Positions 12,688 through 31,345 of a DNA stretch of 64,000 nucleotides are shown piece by piece. The stretch is from contig CM073887.1 in the NCBI GenBank assembly GCA_037176705.1, positions 58,613,001 through 58,677,000 of the forward strand. Direction: 5' to 3'. Origin of the DNA: Molossus alvarezi (Eukaryota; Chordata; Mammalia; Chiroptera; Molossidae). The translations under genes were made by a program, and so were the position numbers. The notes under the pieces are model-generated. The model had not been told where the DNA came from and ran no database searches. It saw only the letters and a program-made list of their open reading frames with translations. Within the stretch, counting starts at the first letter, position 1, and each line of letters starts with the position of its first letter.

Positions 12688-12884
12688 GCTGGGGTTCTCA
12701 ACCTGTGGGTGGCGACCCCTTTGGGGGTCGAACAACTCTTTCACAGGGGTTGCCTAAGACACAACAGTAGCAAAATTACAGTTATAAAGTAACAACAAAA
12801 ATAATTTTATGGTTGAGGGTCACCACAACATGAGGAACCGTATTAAAGGGTCCCAGCATTAGGAAGGTTGGGAACCACTCTACC
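12688..12884 (+). mobile_element. Non-autonomous hAT-Charlie-like DNA transposon
   Basis: Left end CTGGGGTTCTCAACCTGTGG and right end GGTTGGGAACCACTC form inverted termini. The internal CGACCCCTTTGGGGGTCGAA inverted repeat is characteristic of a widespread mammalian hAT family. No coding capacity. Confidence 0.78.
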
Positions 12885-13045
12885 TGCCTGTCCCCATACT
12901 CCAGGGATGAGACCAAGAAGCTGAGCTGGCCGCAGCCAGGAGGGCTTTCAGCTGACCTGCTCTGTCTATGGTATTATGCTGCCTCTCAAGTGGGAAGCAG
13001 GGTGCTGTTGGTGGGGAGGAAAGCCACCATCAAAGACAGGCCAAG

Positions 13046-13169
13046 CCCTGGCCAGTTTGGCTCAGCGTTTAGAGCTTCGGCCTATGGACCAAAGGGTCTC
13101 AAGTTCAATTCCTGGCCGCGGTAGGGGTCCTCTGGGAGGCAACCAATCGATGTGTCTCTCTCACATCAA

Positions 13170-13213
<44 letters not shown>

Positions 13214-13525
13214 CCTCCCTCCCTTCCACTCTATTTAAAAATATCCTCAGAGCGCTGGCCGGTTTGGCTCAGTGTTAAGAGGCCTTGGCCCGCGGACCGA
13301 AGAGTCCCGGTTCAGTTCCCGCTGGGGGCACGTACCTCAGTTGAGGCTTGTCCCTGGCCCCGGTTGGGGTCGTGTGGGTGGCAGCCAGTCGATATCTCCC
13401 TCTCATGTCGATGTTTCTTTCTCTCCCCCCCCCCCCCACTCTATCTCAGGATAAATGCAAAAATGTCCTCGGGTGAGGATAAAAAAAAATATCCTCAGAT
13501 GAGGGTTAACAAAAACAAAAAGGAC
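13046..13525 (+). mobile_element. VES-type SINE interrupted by a second SINE
   Basis: The outer copy runs 13046-13250 and resumes at about 13485-13525. Its tail AAAAATATCCTCAG was the target of the inner insertion. Confidence 0.88.
13251..13484 (+). mobile_element. VES-type SINE nested in another SINE
   Basis: A full family copy flanked by a 14-bp duplication of the outer element's tail (13237-13250 and 13485-13498). It is therefore younger than its host copy. Confidence 0.92.
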
Positions 13526-13722
13526 AGGCCGGATGTCCTCTCTCTGTCTACCCCAACTGCTCAGCCAGCTGGAGGAGCCCTTGAGCTGAGTCCCAGGCTG
13601 GGCTCAGCCACTCCATCACAGCTCCTAGGAAGCAACACAGACCCTGGGGACCCACCGGCTTTCTCCTCTGAGACTCCATCATGGCCAGCAATCCCAGTGA
13701 AGTTCAAAAGCAGCAAGGCCCA

Positions 13723-13815
13723 CCCTGGCCAGTTTGGCTCAGCGGTTGGCGCGTGGGCCTGCAGACCAGAGAGTCTCGGGTTCGGTTCCCGCTAGGGGTA
13801 TATAAAAAAAAGGCG
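13723..13815 (+). mobile_element. Short SINE: tRNA-like head plus A tail only
   Basis: The head from CCTGGCCAGTTTGG through GGTTCCCGCTAGGGG is followed at once by TATATAAAAAAAAGG. Perfect 10-bp target duplications (GCAAGGCCCA) lie at 13713-13722 and 13816-13825, so the whole inserted unit is about 93 bp and lacks the 3' body. Confidence 0.82.
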
Positions 13816-13844
13816 GCAAGGCCCATGGAGTCCTTCTGCCAGAA

Positions 13845-13975
13845 ATTCATGGTGTGACCTGAGTGCCTAGACATCTGTGTACCTGGGTTCCCTTCTCTGT
13901 ACAGTGGGGAATAATGAGACCTGCCCTGCCTATATTACTCAACCATTGTGAAGAGGGACCCAGCTCGCAGCAGGC
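13845..13975 (+). mobile_element. MIR fragment
   Basis: GTGTGACCTGAGTGCC, CCTTCTCTGTACAGTGGGGA and ATAATGAGACCTGCC match the MIR 3' core. Confidence 0.6.
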
Positions 13976-16900
13976 TGAAAAGGCTCAGCCAGCTAACAAA
14001 AACGAGCTAATTCTTCCCGTCTTTCAAAGTGTGGTTCAAGCAGGTCATCTTCCGGAAGCCTCCCAGGTGCCCTGGGTCTGGTTCACCAACTTCTCACTGC
14101 ACACAGAGACCCCTGTGTGTGCCACCTGAGCACACACACACGCAGCAGGGAGCACGGGTTTGAATTAGAATTGGTGTGAGAATCTGGGTGGGTCACACAC
14201 GGACAGGACTCAGCATGGTGCCTCCATCATACTGGGCCTTTAATGAAAAGTTAGAATTAAAGCAGGAGAAGGAGACCAAGGGTGTGCCCCCTCCTCCTTT
14301 GACAGGGAACAAAGAGCTGTTGGGAGCCTGGACAAATGAGTACCCCTTAAGTTATTGGATGTACCCAAATAACAGCAACAATGACCCTGAGGCAGCGACA
14401 TGCCAGATCATCATTAAAACATCAAAAGTGATATTAGAACACCCCCCACCAATAGACAGACCATGTTGGCTGGTGGGGGGACAAGTCACTTGGGAGACAG
14501 GCTCACAAAGGACAAATCCAAAATATTAAAGAAAAAAAACCCCAGAGGGCCAGAAAATCAGACATTAGATATCCATACGGGCAAAGTAAGGAACCCAGGC
14601 ACCCAGGGTGGTGAGGCCCAGTCCAGCCAAACCTCCCTCTGCCTGCTGGGACCCTCCGATAATGCCAACAACCCTTCAGCTCAAACATGCTTAAAATGGC
14701 GTCAGCGGCCTGTGGGGCCAGGCGCTTGTCGTGCTATTTTCCATGGTGCCCTCGGTGCCAAGAAAAACCTATCATCAGAAATGCCATCAGCTATATTTAT
14801 CTATCTCTCAGCCCCCCAGCCTCCTCCTCCCGTCTGCCAACCAGGCCCTGCGGAGCCCCCCTCACCCAGTGGGCACACTTCCCTGTTGTTGACGTGCGTG
14901 ACCACCTGCCCAAGCCTCGCTCTCCAGCGCTCCCTTCCCGAGCCCCTGCAATCAGGCCTCCACACGAGCATGACAATCTTCTTACTGGTATGTCAGGGCA
15001 CACCCACATGTGCTTGAAGTACACACCTGACAGGCACTAGTGTAGGTATTTCTAGTCCCAAACCATGGGCAGGGTGGCTCTTGGCCTCCTTGCAGCCTTA
15101 GTTCCCTGCTTGTCAGGGCCTGGGCAGTAGTGGCCTGTCCTCAAAGTCTTCCACTAGCCATCAGCTGGGTTCTCTGGGAGGTATACCCACGCTGAAGTGT
15201 CGCACAAACTGGTCATCATGGAGGAACAGGAGGCACAGGACGAGAGAGCAGGGGCTGGAAGGACAGGATGCCCAACTGCTGGGTCGAGCTCTCACTCCTC
15301 CACGTCATTCCCTGACGGAAAGTGGGGAGCCCCAGTCTGTATTTCAAGGCACTACAACTTTCAGAGGCATGTCCATGCTAGAAGGATGTCCCCCCTCTTC
15401 CATTTGACCAAGAGAGAAACGACAAATTCCGGACTGATAAAGAGAAAACAGCTAAAACAAGGTTCAGGACTACTCCAATCCTATAGCTGTGACCAGGCCT
15501 CTGCTAGGGGAATGTCCTTTGGTACCAGGCAATTCAAACCTCTCCCTACCCAAGCAGCAGAACTCCAACCTGACCCTCCCCACCCTCCGGCCCAGCACAC
15601 AACGTATGAAGGTGAATCAATGACTATATCCTAACCACCCTGACTTGCACCTCCTCCTTGCGCTTGCCAGGGTAACCCCCACTTCCCACTCCAGCCCTCT
15701 CCCCAGAAGGCCACCGCTTGCCTCCAAGCCCCCAACTCAGAAAGGAGTTCTAGGCAACCGACCCCTCTGAGAATGAAGCAACCCAAATAAAAATTTTAAA
15801 ACCCAGAAGCTCTTTCTCTCCTGCCCCCTCCCCCTCCATTGGCAAATGAAAACAAACAAGAAATCAAAGAGGCCTTTTGTGTGAGCACCGCACTGACACT
15901 GCTGGGGCCTTTGAAAGGACTTTTGAATCGGACACTGAAGGATAAAATAACTGAAGCGTGGCAGCTCCTGAGACAGGGGGGTGGTGGGACTGATGGGGCA
16001 AAGAGAAAAAGGGGTGGGAGGGAGCCACCTTCTTCCCTGGGCAGAATGGGGGATGTTCGGCTGTGCCCTCTCTCCCCAGCTGCTGTGGGACACCAGAACA
16101 GAGGGAGACCGCAGCACAACCCTCTGCCCTTCTGGCTCACCCTTCCTCAGCACCCCAGGTCTTTGCAACACTAGAAGGTTGCCCAGATGGGCCCTGCCTC
16201 CCTCTTCACAGCCCACTGGGAGCTGCCCCTGATGAAACTCTGCCGGGTCTTCCCTCCTCTCCAGCATGGATCAATGTACCATCGTGCCTGCAAGATGGCG
16301 CCTCATAGAAGTCATCACAAGGTCTTCACCCAAACCCTGCCAGCCACATGCAAGAGTCTCTCATTCTTAGAAGGGCTCTGCTCATAGTAGGTTCATCAGG
16401 TGCATATTTTAGGAATAAAGGAAATTCGACCATCCTTTGGCAGTGCCAAAAAGTAAATCAAATGCTCAGGAAGTCCTTCTGCACATCTGAACCACAGCCC
16501 CCCTGCTGCAGAGTGGCCCCTTTTTCTCTGGGTGGACAGTGGAGCACAGCTGGTAACCATGCTTGGGCTCACAGGTCCCCTCCGGCTTATTCATAGCCAA
16601 CACTTCACTGGCTCAAGCTCAGACAAGGGTGGTTCTTTTCTTCCTCATGCTACAGCTTCCAAGTCAGCCAGCAGAATGAGTACTCCACCAAGACCCCCTG
16701 CACAGTGCAGCCAGGTTGGGTGGCAGACAGGCAATGGGTAAAGGGAAAGCAGATGGTCAAGAAAGTTCCACAACAAGACCAAGGTCAAGAACAGGGTCTG
16801 GGCATTTCTGATCTCCTCTTTGGGGTCAGACCCCCCTGAGGTCATCCTGAGCCCCATCACCCTTCCACACTACTCAGGGCCAGGCATCCTATGTCACATT

Positions 16901-18256
16901 AACAGAACAAAGGCAGCTTAGGCCAGCTTCACAGGTGTGTGACCTAGGCAGCTGCACAGGCCCATGCCTGGTGTAATGCTCTAACCATTGTCATATAGCA
17001 ATTCTGAAGTAGGAGCCCCACATTTTCATTTTACACTGGGTCCCTCAAATTACGGAGATGGAAGGCCCTGCACACCTTGTAGCAGCTTCCATGAGATCTG
17101 ATCACGCTTGCAGTTGCTGTGTTCAATACAGAACGCTCCAGTTTAAGAAGACATCCAGGTGACCAAAGAGGCAAGGGAGGCATGAGAAAATGGCAAGTTT
17201 AGTCTGGAGAAGGAACAGCTTCCTGGGGAGAGAGGTAAAAAGGAAACATGAGAGCTGCCTTAAGCATTTGAAAGGCTGCCATGTTACATCTGGGTTGTCC
17301 CTTGAGACAAAGAATAAATAAGTCCTACAGGTAAAGGTAAGAGGAAGACAGCCTTGAGCTGATGACACCATAACAGTCATTGCAGCGGTAATGTACTCCT
17401 TGCCTGCTATGTTGCCTCCTCAGAGTCAGACGAACTGAAGAATTTTACAACCAAAGCTGAACAATAGTGACATCTCTTCCAGGATGTTCTAAGGGGTTTA
17501 AAGACACTCCATAAATCTTGCTCACTTTATGAATCTGATTCCGGGGCCCTGCAGTCTTTGCTGGCCCTGGCACCAGATGGCGCTGCCTCAAAAATGCAGA
17601 CCAGTGGCATTTCTGAGCCTTGGAAAAAGAGGAGGGTGAGGTGGCACAGTAGCCATCGCAGGGATTAGTACGCCCCCGCCCCCAGAGGGCAGGTGGTACT
17701 CCTGTGGCCCTTCCCTGTGAATCTACACTAGTGCCACCAGACGGTCTGGGTGTCCAGCAAAGGCTTGGGGGAGAATCTCTGGCCAGCCATATCTTGGCAC
17801 AGCTGATGTGGCCAAGTGATGGTCTCCACTACCAAGGAAGGAAGAAGTCCAGGAGCCCTCCCTCAGTCCCCCAAACCCGTGCCTTCCTGCAAAGTCCCAA
17901 GCCCCAAAGCAGAGCGCAAAAACCAGGGAGATATTATTACACCTGAGAAGGACAACCCTGCACTTGCAAAAGATCACTTAGACAAATCCTCAGGTGCTAA
18001 TCCATTTCCTTCCATAGGTAAGGCCTGGAGGTGAGAGAGACAGAATCTCCGTTCATAGCAGTGCACTGACTGACTCGGGCAGTCAGAGCCTGCAGAGTCC
18101 AGGAAACCCTACAGACAAAGGGCCTCGCTCCTTTCACAACAACCCAAAAACTGCTAGAAAAGAAACCAAGAGAAAGGAGAAAGAGGAGGAGGAGGATCAC
18201 CTAGAGATTATGAGTCTTGAAAGATGGATCAACCCATTGAAATTCATAGACTTGAT
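13976..18256. other. Intron 2, SINE-free unique sequence
   Basis: No young repeats and no coding exon. The only specific call is the CTCF-like site at 17571. Confidence 0.55.
17571..17584 (+). promoter_or_regulatory. CTCF-like site, forward orientation
   Basis: CACCAGATGGCGCT matches the CCASYAGRKGGCGC core of CTCF in the forward orientation, with TGG just before it. It lies in unique sequence of intron 2. Confidence 0.5.
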
Positions 18257-18597
18257 TTGGATCCTGATCCAGATGAACAAACAAAATTAGGAGATAATTA
18301 GGGAAAAGTGAACACTGACTATCTGACCACACTAAAGAAATTACTGATTATTTTTAGGTGTGATAGTGGTATTGTGGTTATGTTTTTCAAGATTTCTTAT
18401 CTTTAGAGACGCATACAGAAATATTTACAGAAAAGCTACAACGCCTGGATTTTCTTCTAAACAACCCAGCGTGGGTGGGCTGTGGGGGTATGGATAAATA
18501 GAGACTGGCCATAAGTCGACGACTGTTGGCACTGGTGGTGTGGGTTCCTTCTATGTGTGAATTTCTCTGTAATGAAAAAGCTGAGATAAAGAAAGGA
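18257..18597 (+). mobile_element. Old L1M-type LINE 3' end
   Basis: Segments such as GGATCCTGATCCAG, AGGTGTGATAGTGGTATTG, ATATTTACAG and the terminal CTGTAATGAAAAAGCTG match the common 3' untranslated sequence of ancient mammalian L1 elements. No ORF2 sequence was recognised. Confidence 0.65.
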
Positions 18598-24720
<6,123 letters not shown>

Positions 24721-26204
24721 ATAAATAAAGGCTTGACTCTGGGCAGGCTGGCGGGCGGGCAGGAGCCCCAGAAGGCCTTGGGGAAAGCAGCTGCGCCTTC
24801 TCTCTGTGTTTGGTTTCAGTCTCTTTCTCTCAGCCCCGCATACTCTCTTTTTCTGGTTCTATTTCTTTTTTTATTTATGGAGAGCACAGGGGCGAGTGGA
24901 AGTTTTCCTCCCTGGCCATACACACGAGCGGCGCTATGAATAGAAAGAGAAGAAGAAAGAGAGCTCAGAAAGTGTGGATGCCAGCAGCACTTCCAGGGCA
25001 GGGTCCTGGCGCCCAGGATGCAGCCACCCAGGGCCACCCTTTCGTCCTGGGGCTGCTGCTCTCAGGAGCAGTCCCAGACCAGGCAGCCCCCTGCAGCCCC
25101 CCTCCCCAGCCCCCAGCAAGCTCACTGCCTCCCTGGGCCCACACCCAGCCACACAAGCTTCAGTAATGGTGACTAGGGATGCCAACGCAATGCAGCTCGG
25201 CTGGAGAAACTGCAACAGTTTATGAAAATAGCCTCCTGTCACAGCACTCTGATGACAAGCACTCCATGCAGCCACAAACACAACAGCCAACCCCTGAGAA
25301 GTGACAAAGACAGGAGGATGGACACTACTTCCCAACAGTCACTGATTTCCTACTGACACTTCCCCCCACTACCCAGATGCATAATTCTTTGCTTTTCCAG
25401 CTCTGTCCCCTCCTCTTGACCCATGCTTAGTGTTTCTTGGTTGGAGGAGGGGAACAGTCACCTGTCCTCCGATTCAGTTCACGCTAAAGGGCCCGAATCA
25501 TAGGAAGCAAGGTGAAAGAGCATAAAATAAGAAACCTACATGACAGGAAGAGAGATAAGAGAGGAAACAACAGAACAAAAAGGGAAAGGGCTCCATCAGG
25601 AAAAGTGAGACAACCTTAGGGAAACTGAGTCACAGAGAACAGGAGCTCTCATTCCTGGGCTTTCCTTCCATGCAGGAAGGAAAGTCAGAACTGGGGAGGG
25701 AAATGGGGAGGGAATTGAAGGCCCAGTGTTCCACAAGGCTCTCTCTGGGAGGCGCTATTGAGCAGCCATGCCTTAGGCCTTCCAAAAGCCGTAAGGAGGA
25801 AATAGTTATTTAAAAAAGGAAGAGCAGACAGGAGAACACAGAGGGAGAGACTGACCCTGCTCTAAACCATTCTTACAGCTGCCTTCTCCCAAGGTGAGGC
25901 TCAGCGCTCAGCTGGCAACGGAAAATAAGGTCTCTGCTCACTCGTGCCCCTTTCTTCCCCATCTGAAACCCTGTGCTCAGTGGCCTTTATGCTCGGAGGA
26001 AAGGTTCCCAGAAGAGTGCTGGGGGTGTGGCAAAACAAACATGCAGCCCCTGGGCTGGTGCTGAACCCTGACAATGGGAAAGGTGCTGCCCGGCGGCGTC
26101 TGGGCCCTGAATGGTATGATATGAGCTCAGCGGCTGATCCCGACTGACAGTAAGAGGTGAGAGAGCAGGAGGCAGGTGTCACTGTGGACAGGCCTTGTGG
26201 GTTG

Positions 26205-26410
26205 GCATTCAATAATTAACATCGTGTTAATAACCAGCTTTGGTCCAATTAGCCAAAGATGTTAGCTGAGTGACATAAGATACTCTCCACCTTGAGAGAA
26301 GCAATCTTACTTTCTAAAGTCAAGATGAGGTGGTAGAAACTACAAGTGATTTTATGTTTGGCACAGGCTGTTTCTTTGGTATTTTGATTTACACTAAATA
26401 TTAGACACTA
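26205..26410. promoter_or_regulatory. Unique block with paired NFI-like half sites
   Basis: TTGGTCCAATTAGCCAA at 26240-26256 contains opposed TTGG and GCCAA halves, but with a 7-base gap instead of the 5 of a canonical NFI palindrome. AATTAAC and GTTAAT flank it on the left. Autoregulation by NFI factors is possible but weakly supported. Confidence 0.22.
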
Positions 26411-27829
26411 AACAGAAAATGGCCAACGTGAGCCTCCTGGAGAATTCTGGCATGTTCAGTCTCACAGACCACAGTGCTGGGTGGAAGAGGCACGCTGAAC
26501 ATGGTTGATTCTGAATCTGGTAGGTAGTGGGGAGATGGCAGATGGAAAGATTTACATAGTTAGGGAAATGGGAGGAGATCAATGATTCACTCCTGGATGG
26601 AAGGAGGGGTCAAAGGTTGGAGAGACTGGACATAGAAGTAACTCAGGAGGGCCAGTGGAGTGTCTCAATGGAGCCTCAGGGACCCACACAAAGCCCACTG
26701 CACCCCCTCAATGCTCCCTTAACAGGAGGAGCAGTAGGCCCTTCCCAGAGAAGTAACATGGAGGGAGAACAATCATCAATTGTCCTTCTGCCAGTGTCCT
26801 TAACCTTAAAGGTGGGCAGAGAGGATTCCCAGGCAGTGCGCTTCCCTCACCCCGTTCCCCAGCGTGGAAGAGCAGCCAGGGTGTTCTGAATGCTTGGAGA
26901 GGAGGGCAGTAGGTCTCCCTCTCTCTCCCGTGGGCACACAGAGAAGAAGAATCACACTCAGGTTCCATTAGAAACACTTGGCACACACCCCTCTCCCCCT
27001 GACCCCAGCCCCTACAGCCCCCCTCTCCTGCATGCCACTAGAGGCTGCTTTGGGCCCTGGACACGCCCCTCAGGTGCGCCAGACAAAAGGGAACTGTCCC
27101 CCTTTTGTTAAGAGAGTGGAGGTTCCTGTTGGAAGATTACCTGTCCCAGACCCACACTCCTTCTCTTCTCTCCTCCTGCAGCCCCCTTCCCCCTACTCGG
27201 AACTCAGACTCTCAGTACCCTGACCAGAGCCAAGACAAAAAAAAAAACCTTCAGATGATTCGAGGTTTCTCAAGGGTTCAGGGGATGGAGGGAGCAAGCG
27301 GATAGCCAGGCCTTGATGGAGGAGAGGGGAAGGAGAAATGGAGTGAGAGAAAACCACCAAAAACCGAGGGGAAAGGAAGTCAGTGATGCTGGTGAGAGTA
27401 GTGAGCAAAAAAGAAAATTAAAGATGGCAAAGGAAAAATATAAAGAAAAAGCAGGGAAACTGGGGGGTATTTTCCCCATTTAAAAGAAAAAGCGAGAAGC
27501 CAGAGATAAGACGTTAAAAATTCACATGGGCGTTCGTTTGCGGAAAGCAATTTTTCTGCCTTTGTAAGAGAAAGGCCTCTCTTGTTATTGACAAGCATAT
27601 AGAATTTGATTTTTAAAAAAGAAACAGCAACCGTTTTCACTGAAACATGTCTAAAATACCCACACTGGTTTCAGCCATCACTAGGAAAAATGTGCCCCCG
27701 AAAGGAAAGGACTGAGCAGGCCACCGAAAAAGAGGACTATAGAGAGGGAGAAAGACAGAGAAGGAAACCAAGCCTAGAGAGGAAAAGCAAAGCTGGGCCC
27801 AAAACTTCAAAGAGAGAGAAGGAAGAAGT

Positions 27830-27853
27830 GGAGCGAGCGAGCGAGCGAGCGAG
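27830..27853 (+). repeat. (GCGA)n tetranucleotide repeat
   Basis: Six GCGA units, a CpG-bearing tetranucleotide tract in purine-rich DNA. Confidence 0.9.
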
Positions 27854-28149
27854 GAGGAAAGACAAGAGCTCTGGGACAAGGGGAAAAAAAACTAGCTGAG
27901 GAAAATGACTGCTTCTGTCTCAAGAAAGTGAAACATGTGGTTTTCCAAAACTCCACAAAACAAATGAGGCCTTATGGATTATTTAAGGGAAAACAGAAAA
28001 CTACACCCAGAACCTCACTCACATATACAATATTCGAAAGTCTTAGAGGAAACAAAATAATTTTTCCAGTCTGAGACAGGCTCCTTCACCGGCCCATAGC
28101 CGCTGCTGATAATGAGACATCTAGAAGCACAAGTTATGTCTTTAAATAC

Positions 28150-28500
28150 AGGACCACTGCTTGGAGGTCTCTTTATCTTTAAAAAAAAATTCCTATTTAT
28201 CCACATCCTGATTGCTTTAAGTCCTAGATTTATTTTTTTAGACCCTGGACACATGCTAATTATATATATATCCATGCTAATTTGGATAACTATATACAGT
28301 TGGTGCAAATAACTGACAAAGCCTACATAGAAATTGCCAGATATTTCAGTATCCATTTTACTACCGCGTATCAGCAGCCTGGGTGAAAAAAGGACGCAGG
28401 AAATTTTAAAAGGCCACAAATAGAGCCCCGATTAGCCTGCCCAATTCCTGGCATTTTATAATTCAGCTGTGGCCCCGAACCAAACAAGCTGACTTAGACT
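28150..28500. promoter_or_regulatory. AT-rich unique block in NFIX intron 1 (candidate conserved element)
   Basis: Non-repetitive sequence, unlike its purine-rich surroundings, with several TAAT/ATTA cores (near 28257, 28278 and 28430) and an ACAAATAG MEF2-like half. It shows no similarity to known repeats and no plausible exon. The call rests on composition only. Confidence 0.25.
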
Positions 28501-29274
28501 TCGTATCTCTGAGATCTCTCATCTTGTTCCACAGCAGAAGGGACACAAGAAGGCAGTGGCCAGACTCTGGAGCAGAGATGGAGCGAGAAACCGTAGGCAG
28601 AAAAAGGAAGGGGCCAGTATTGCTGGTCCTGGAGGTGGGTGGGGCCTCCCCTCTCTAGGGGGCAGGCTGGAAGGGGCTCCTCAGCCACAGTAAAATCATC
28701 CACGAGTCTAGAAAAGCCAGGCATGGAAACCAGAAATGCACACTACGAGGAGGCTCGGAAAATTTGGACAAAGCGGGTTTTTGGCTGCCTTGGACCTGTT
28801 TTTCTCTGCTCAGGAAAGGCAGCCCCAACACGGTTTTTTCAGCGTCCTCACGCCGGCTGAATGGCTTTGCCCCACACCCCCGTGCGGGGTCTAAGACAGG
28901 GGCTGCCTCAGAACCAGGCTGCACACTCCTCTCCTATAAAACCGGCCCCCCCTTTTCCCTTCCTTTTCTCCTCCTGACTACAAACCGGGAGCGGTGGTCT
29001 GGGATCTGGCCAACAGGCAGCCTCGTTCTGGCTCTAAACACTACACTACTCCAGGCACATCTCCCCTCACCCTCCTGGCACCGAATGAAATAGGGTAGGA
29101 ACAGGGGGACTGGGGGAGACAATCTATTCTCTCTAGTGCAACTGGAAATTGTTTACTTTCATCCTCTACAGGGAATAGGAAACAAAAACCCTAGTCTTTA
29201 ATTCATTATTTAGCTTGAAACTTCCTTGTGTCACCAAATAGAAGTAAAAGCTGGGAAGGCCAGAGCCCTCTCCT

Positions 29275-29289
29275 GGGGGGGGGGGGGGG
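29275..29289 (+). repeat. Poly(G) run
   Basis: Fifteen consecutive G. Similar runs lie at 19989-20001 and 21916-21926. Confidence 0.93.
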
Positions 29290-31162
29290 ACGGTAGCTAC
29301 ACGGGGATGGGAACCTCCACAGAGCTAAGAACACACAAGACAGATGACAGCCAAGGGCTGCCAGGGGCAAGGGCAGTGCAGAGCCTGAGCCTCACCCACA
29401 TCTTCAGCCTGGAAAGACAGTCCACGGTGGCCAAGGGCTGAGAAAGAAGCAAGAACCCCACAGTCTAGCTTCACAAGTTTCTCTGAAGAAAACTAAAAAA
29501 CTGACCAAAGGCCCAGGAAGGGGAGACCAGCACATGAAGATGAGGTCTGTGGCCAGCACACTGTGTAAATATCTGCAGGGCAAGAAAGAAGGCCAGAGCA
29601 AAAGGCAAAATGTTGAAAAATCCCAGGACCAACTGCCGACCCCAGAAAAGGCTTGGGGGTTATCCTAGGAAGGTGTTCGGCTCCCTCCCCCCACTAAAGT
29701 CCTGCATCTCTGAGATTCCTCCTGCGACCTTCCTAGGCCCTTGCCAGAGCTCCGCCAGGATCTGCTATGACACCCCTTTGCTTTGCTGGGTCTATTCCCC
29801 AGGCCACAGGAGAGAAGGCCTGGGTGAGAAAGGAGTTTCTCTTGGCCCCCGTGCCATCTCCTGGTCTGCACTCCGGTGCTCTTGGCCCAGAGAGAGGCTC
29901 TTTCCTGCAGTCGCTTCAGCGATAAGCAGTGCCTGGAGCCCAGGGTACGGAGCCGGGTTTTCACAGCTCCAGGGTTCAGGGGAGCTGGGCGGGCTCTGTC
30001 TGAGTAAATGGCTTCCCCAAAATGTACAATTTTAAAAGTTGGAAGGAAGATATTTTTCAATCCCTCAAAATGTATTGCTCCCACAACTATTTTTTATTAT
30101 CAGGATCACTGCCAAGGAAACCGGAGAATCCTCATTCCCCTGGTGTCTAGCCCCTGTGGAAGCTGGCACCAGGGTGCTCAGGACGGTGCCTACCTCTCTG
30201 CCACAATCCGTTGCTCCCGGCTCCCTTCCTTTCTCTCCCTCTCTCCCCCTCTATGTCCTCCAGCTCCAACACAAACTGTTTGCATGGGAAGTCTCCCTCT
30301 ATGACCCGATTCAGCACACACAAGAGAAAACTGTGGGCGACAGACCCAACGTCCTAACGAACTTGAGTTAATTAATGCTAAGGAAGAAAAGAGGCGCCCT
30401 CGCTCTGTTGAATCACGGTTCACTAGCCCTTTCAGTTTGCTGTGGGTGGAGGAAAAAAAAAGAGGCTTTTTGGTTCAAATATTTTTGGGGGGCGAAGGGA
30501 AAACAAAAACACCGCAGAAGGGCCGCGGAGGGCGAAGCTGTCAGTACCTGCGGGAGGAGCAGAGGCAAGGGTAGCAGCAGCAAGCGTCCTCCCCCAGCTT
30601 CTGGCCTGAACTGCTGTGTTGGGAAGGCCAAGAAAGGGGAAAGAAAAAGGAGGGGATCATCAGTTGATTTCAGGCCTGTTCAAATAAATTGCTACAAAAA
30701 TTATAGTCAGACTATAAGATACATATATATGTATTTAAAGCCCAAACGCAACAACTCGATTTGAGCAGAGCCGTGAAAATGTTTTAACAGTGCAGAAAAC
30801 CGAGGTATGGATGGCATGCATACAAAAAATTTAAGTGTGCAGAAAAAAAGAAGAGGTGGTAATGGGAGGGGACAGGAGAACAGCTGCAATTTTGCTTTCC
30901 AGATGTTGACAGCAAAATGTAATTGGCAAGAAATTTCCTTCTTACCACTTTTTATCCTTTGGTCCTGAGATGTTAAAATCCTACAGCTAGACCTTAGTCT
31001 GCAGCCAGTCTCCAGGCACTCGGCACACGTGGACGGGTCAGGAAGCCTCGTGGGCCATACGCGTGCGAGCTTTATTATCAGCCCACTAATTTTTACAAGC
31101 CCTTCCACCATCCCTTGGCAGGGAGGCCTGAGCAAAGCAAGCTGGAGGACATTCTTATTCAA

Positions 31163-31183
31163 ATTATTATTATTATTATTTTA
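31163..31183 (+). repeat. (ATT)n repeat
   Basis: Six to seven ATT units. Confidence 0.9.
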
Positions 31184-31217
31184 TAAAGCACAGCCTTTAC
31201 TTTTGAGGCTGGGCTTT

Positions 31218-31345
31218 CCCCCTTTTTAAAAATGAACTTTTTAACTGAAGTGTGGCCCGTATAAGGAAGAGTGCACAGTTCTAAATCTGCCGTATGATGC
31301 ATTTTCACAAAGTGAACACACCTGTGTAACCCCACACAGGGTTAA
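31218..31345 (+). mobile_element. Old L1M-type LINE fragment
   Basis: GAAGAGTGCACAGTTCTAAA, GATGCATTTTCACAAAGTGA and ACACACCTGTGTAACCCC recall a common ancient L1 3' region. Short and diverged. Confidence 0.55.

Larger units (their letters stand above)
24721..31217. other. Intron 1, SINE-free unique sequence
   Basis: Purine-rich over 27300-27900. The candidate blocks at 26205 and 28150 are listed separately. No exon recognised. Confidence 0.55.

Noticed and set aside
27140..27181. Good-looking plus-strand splice acceptor (pyrimidine tract then CTGCAG)
   Set aside because: It is antisense to NFIX, and no exon-like sequence with a donor follows. Pyrimidine-rich tracts are common in this intron.
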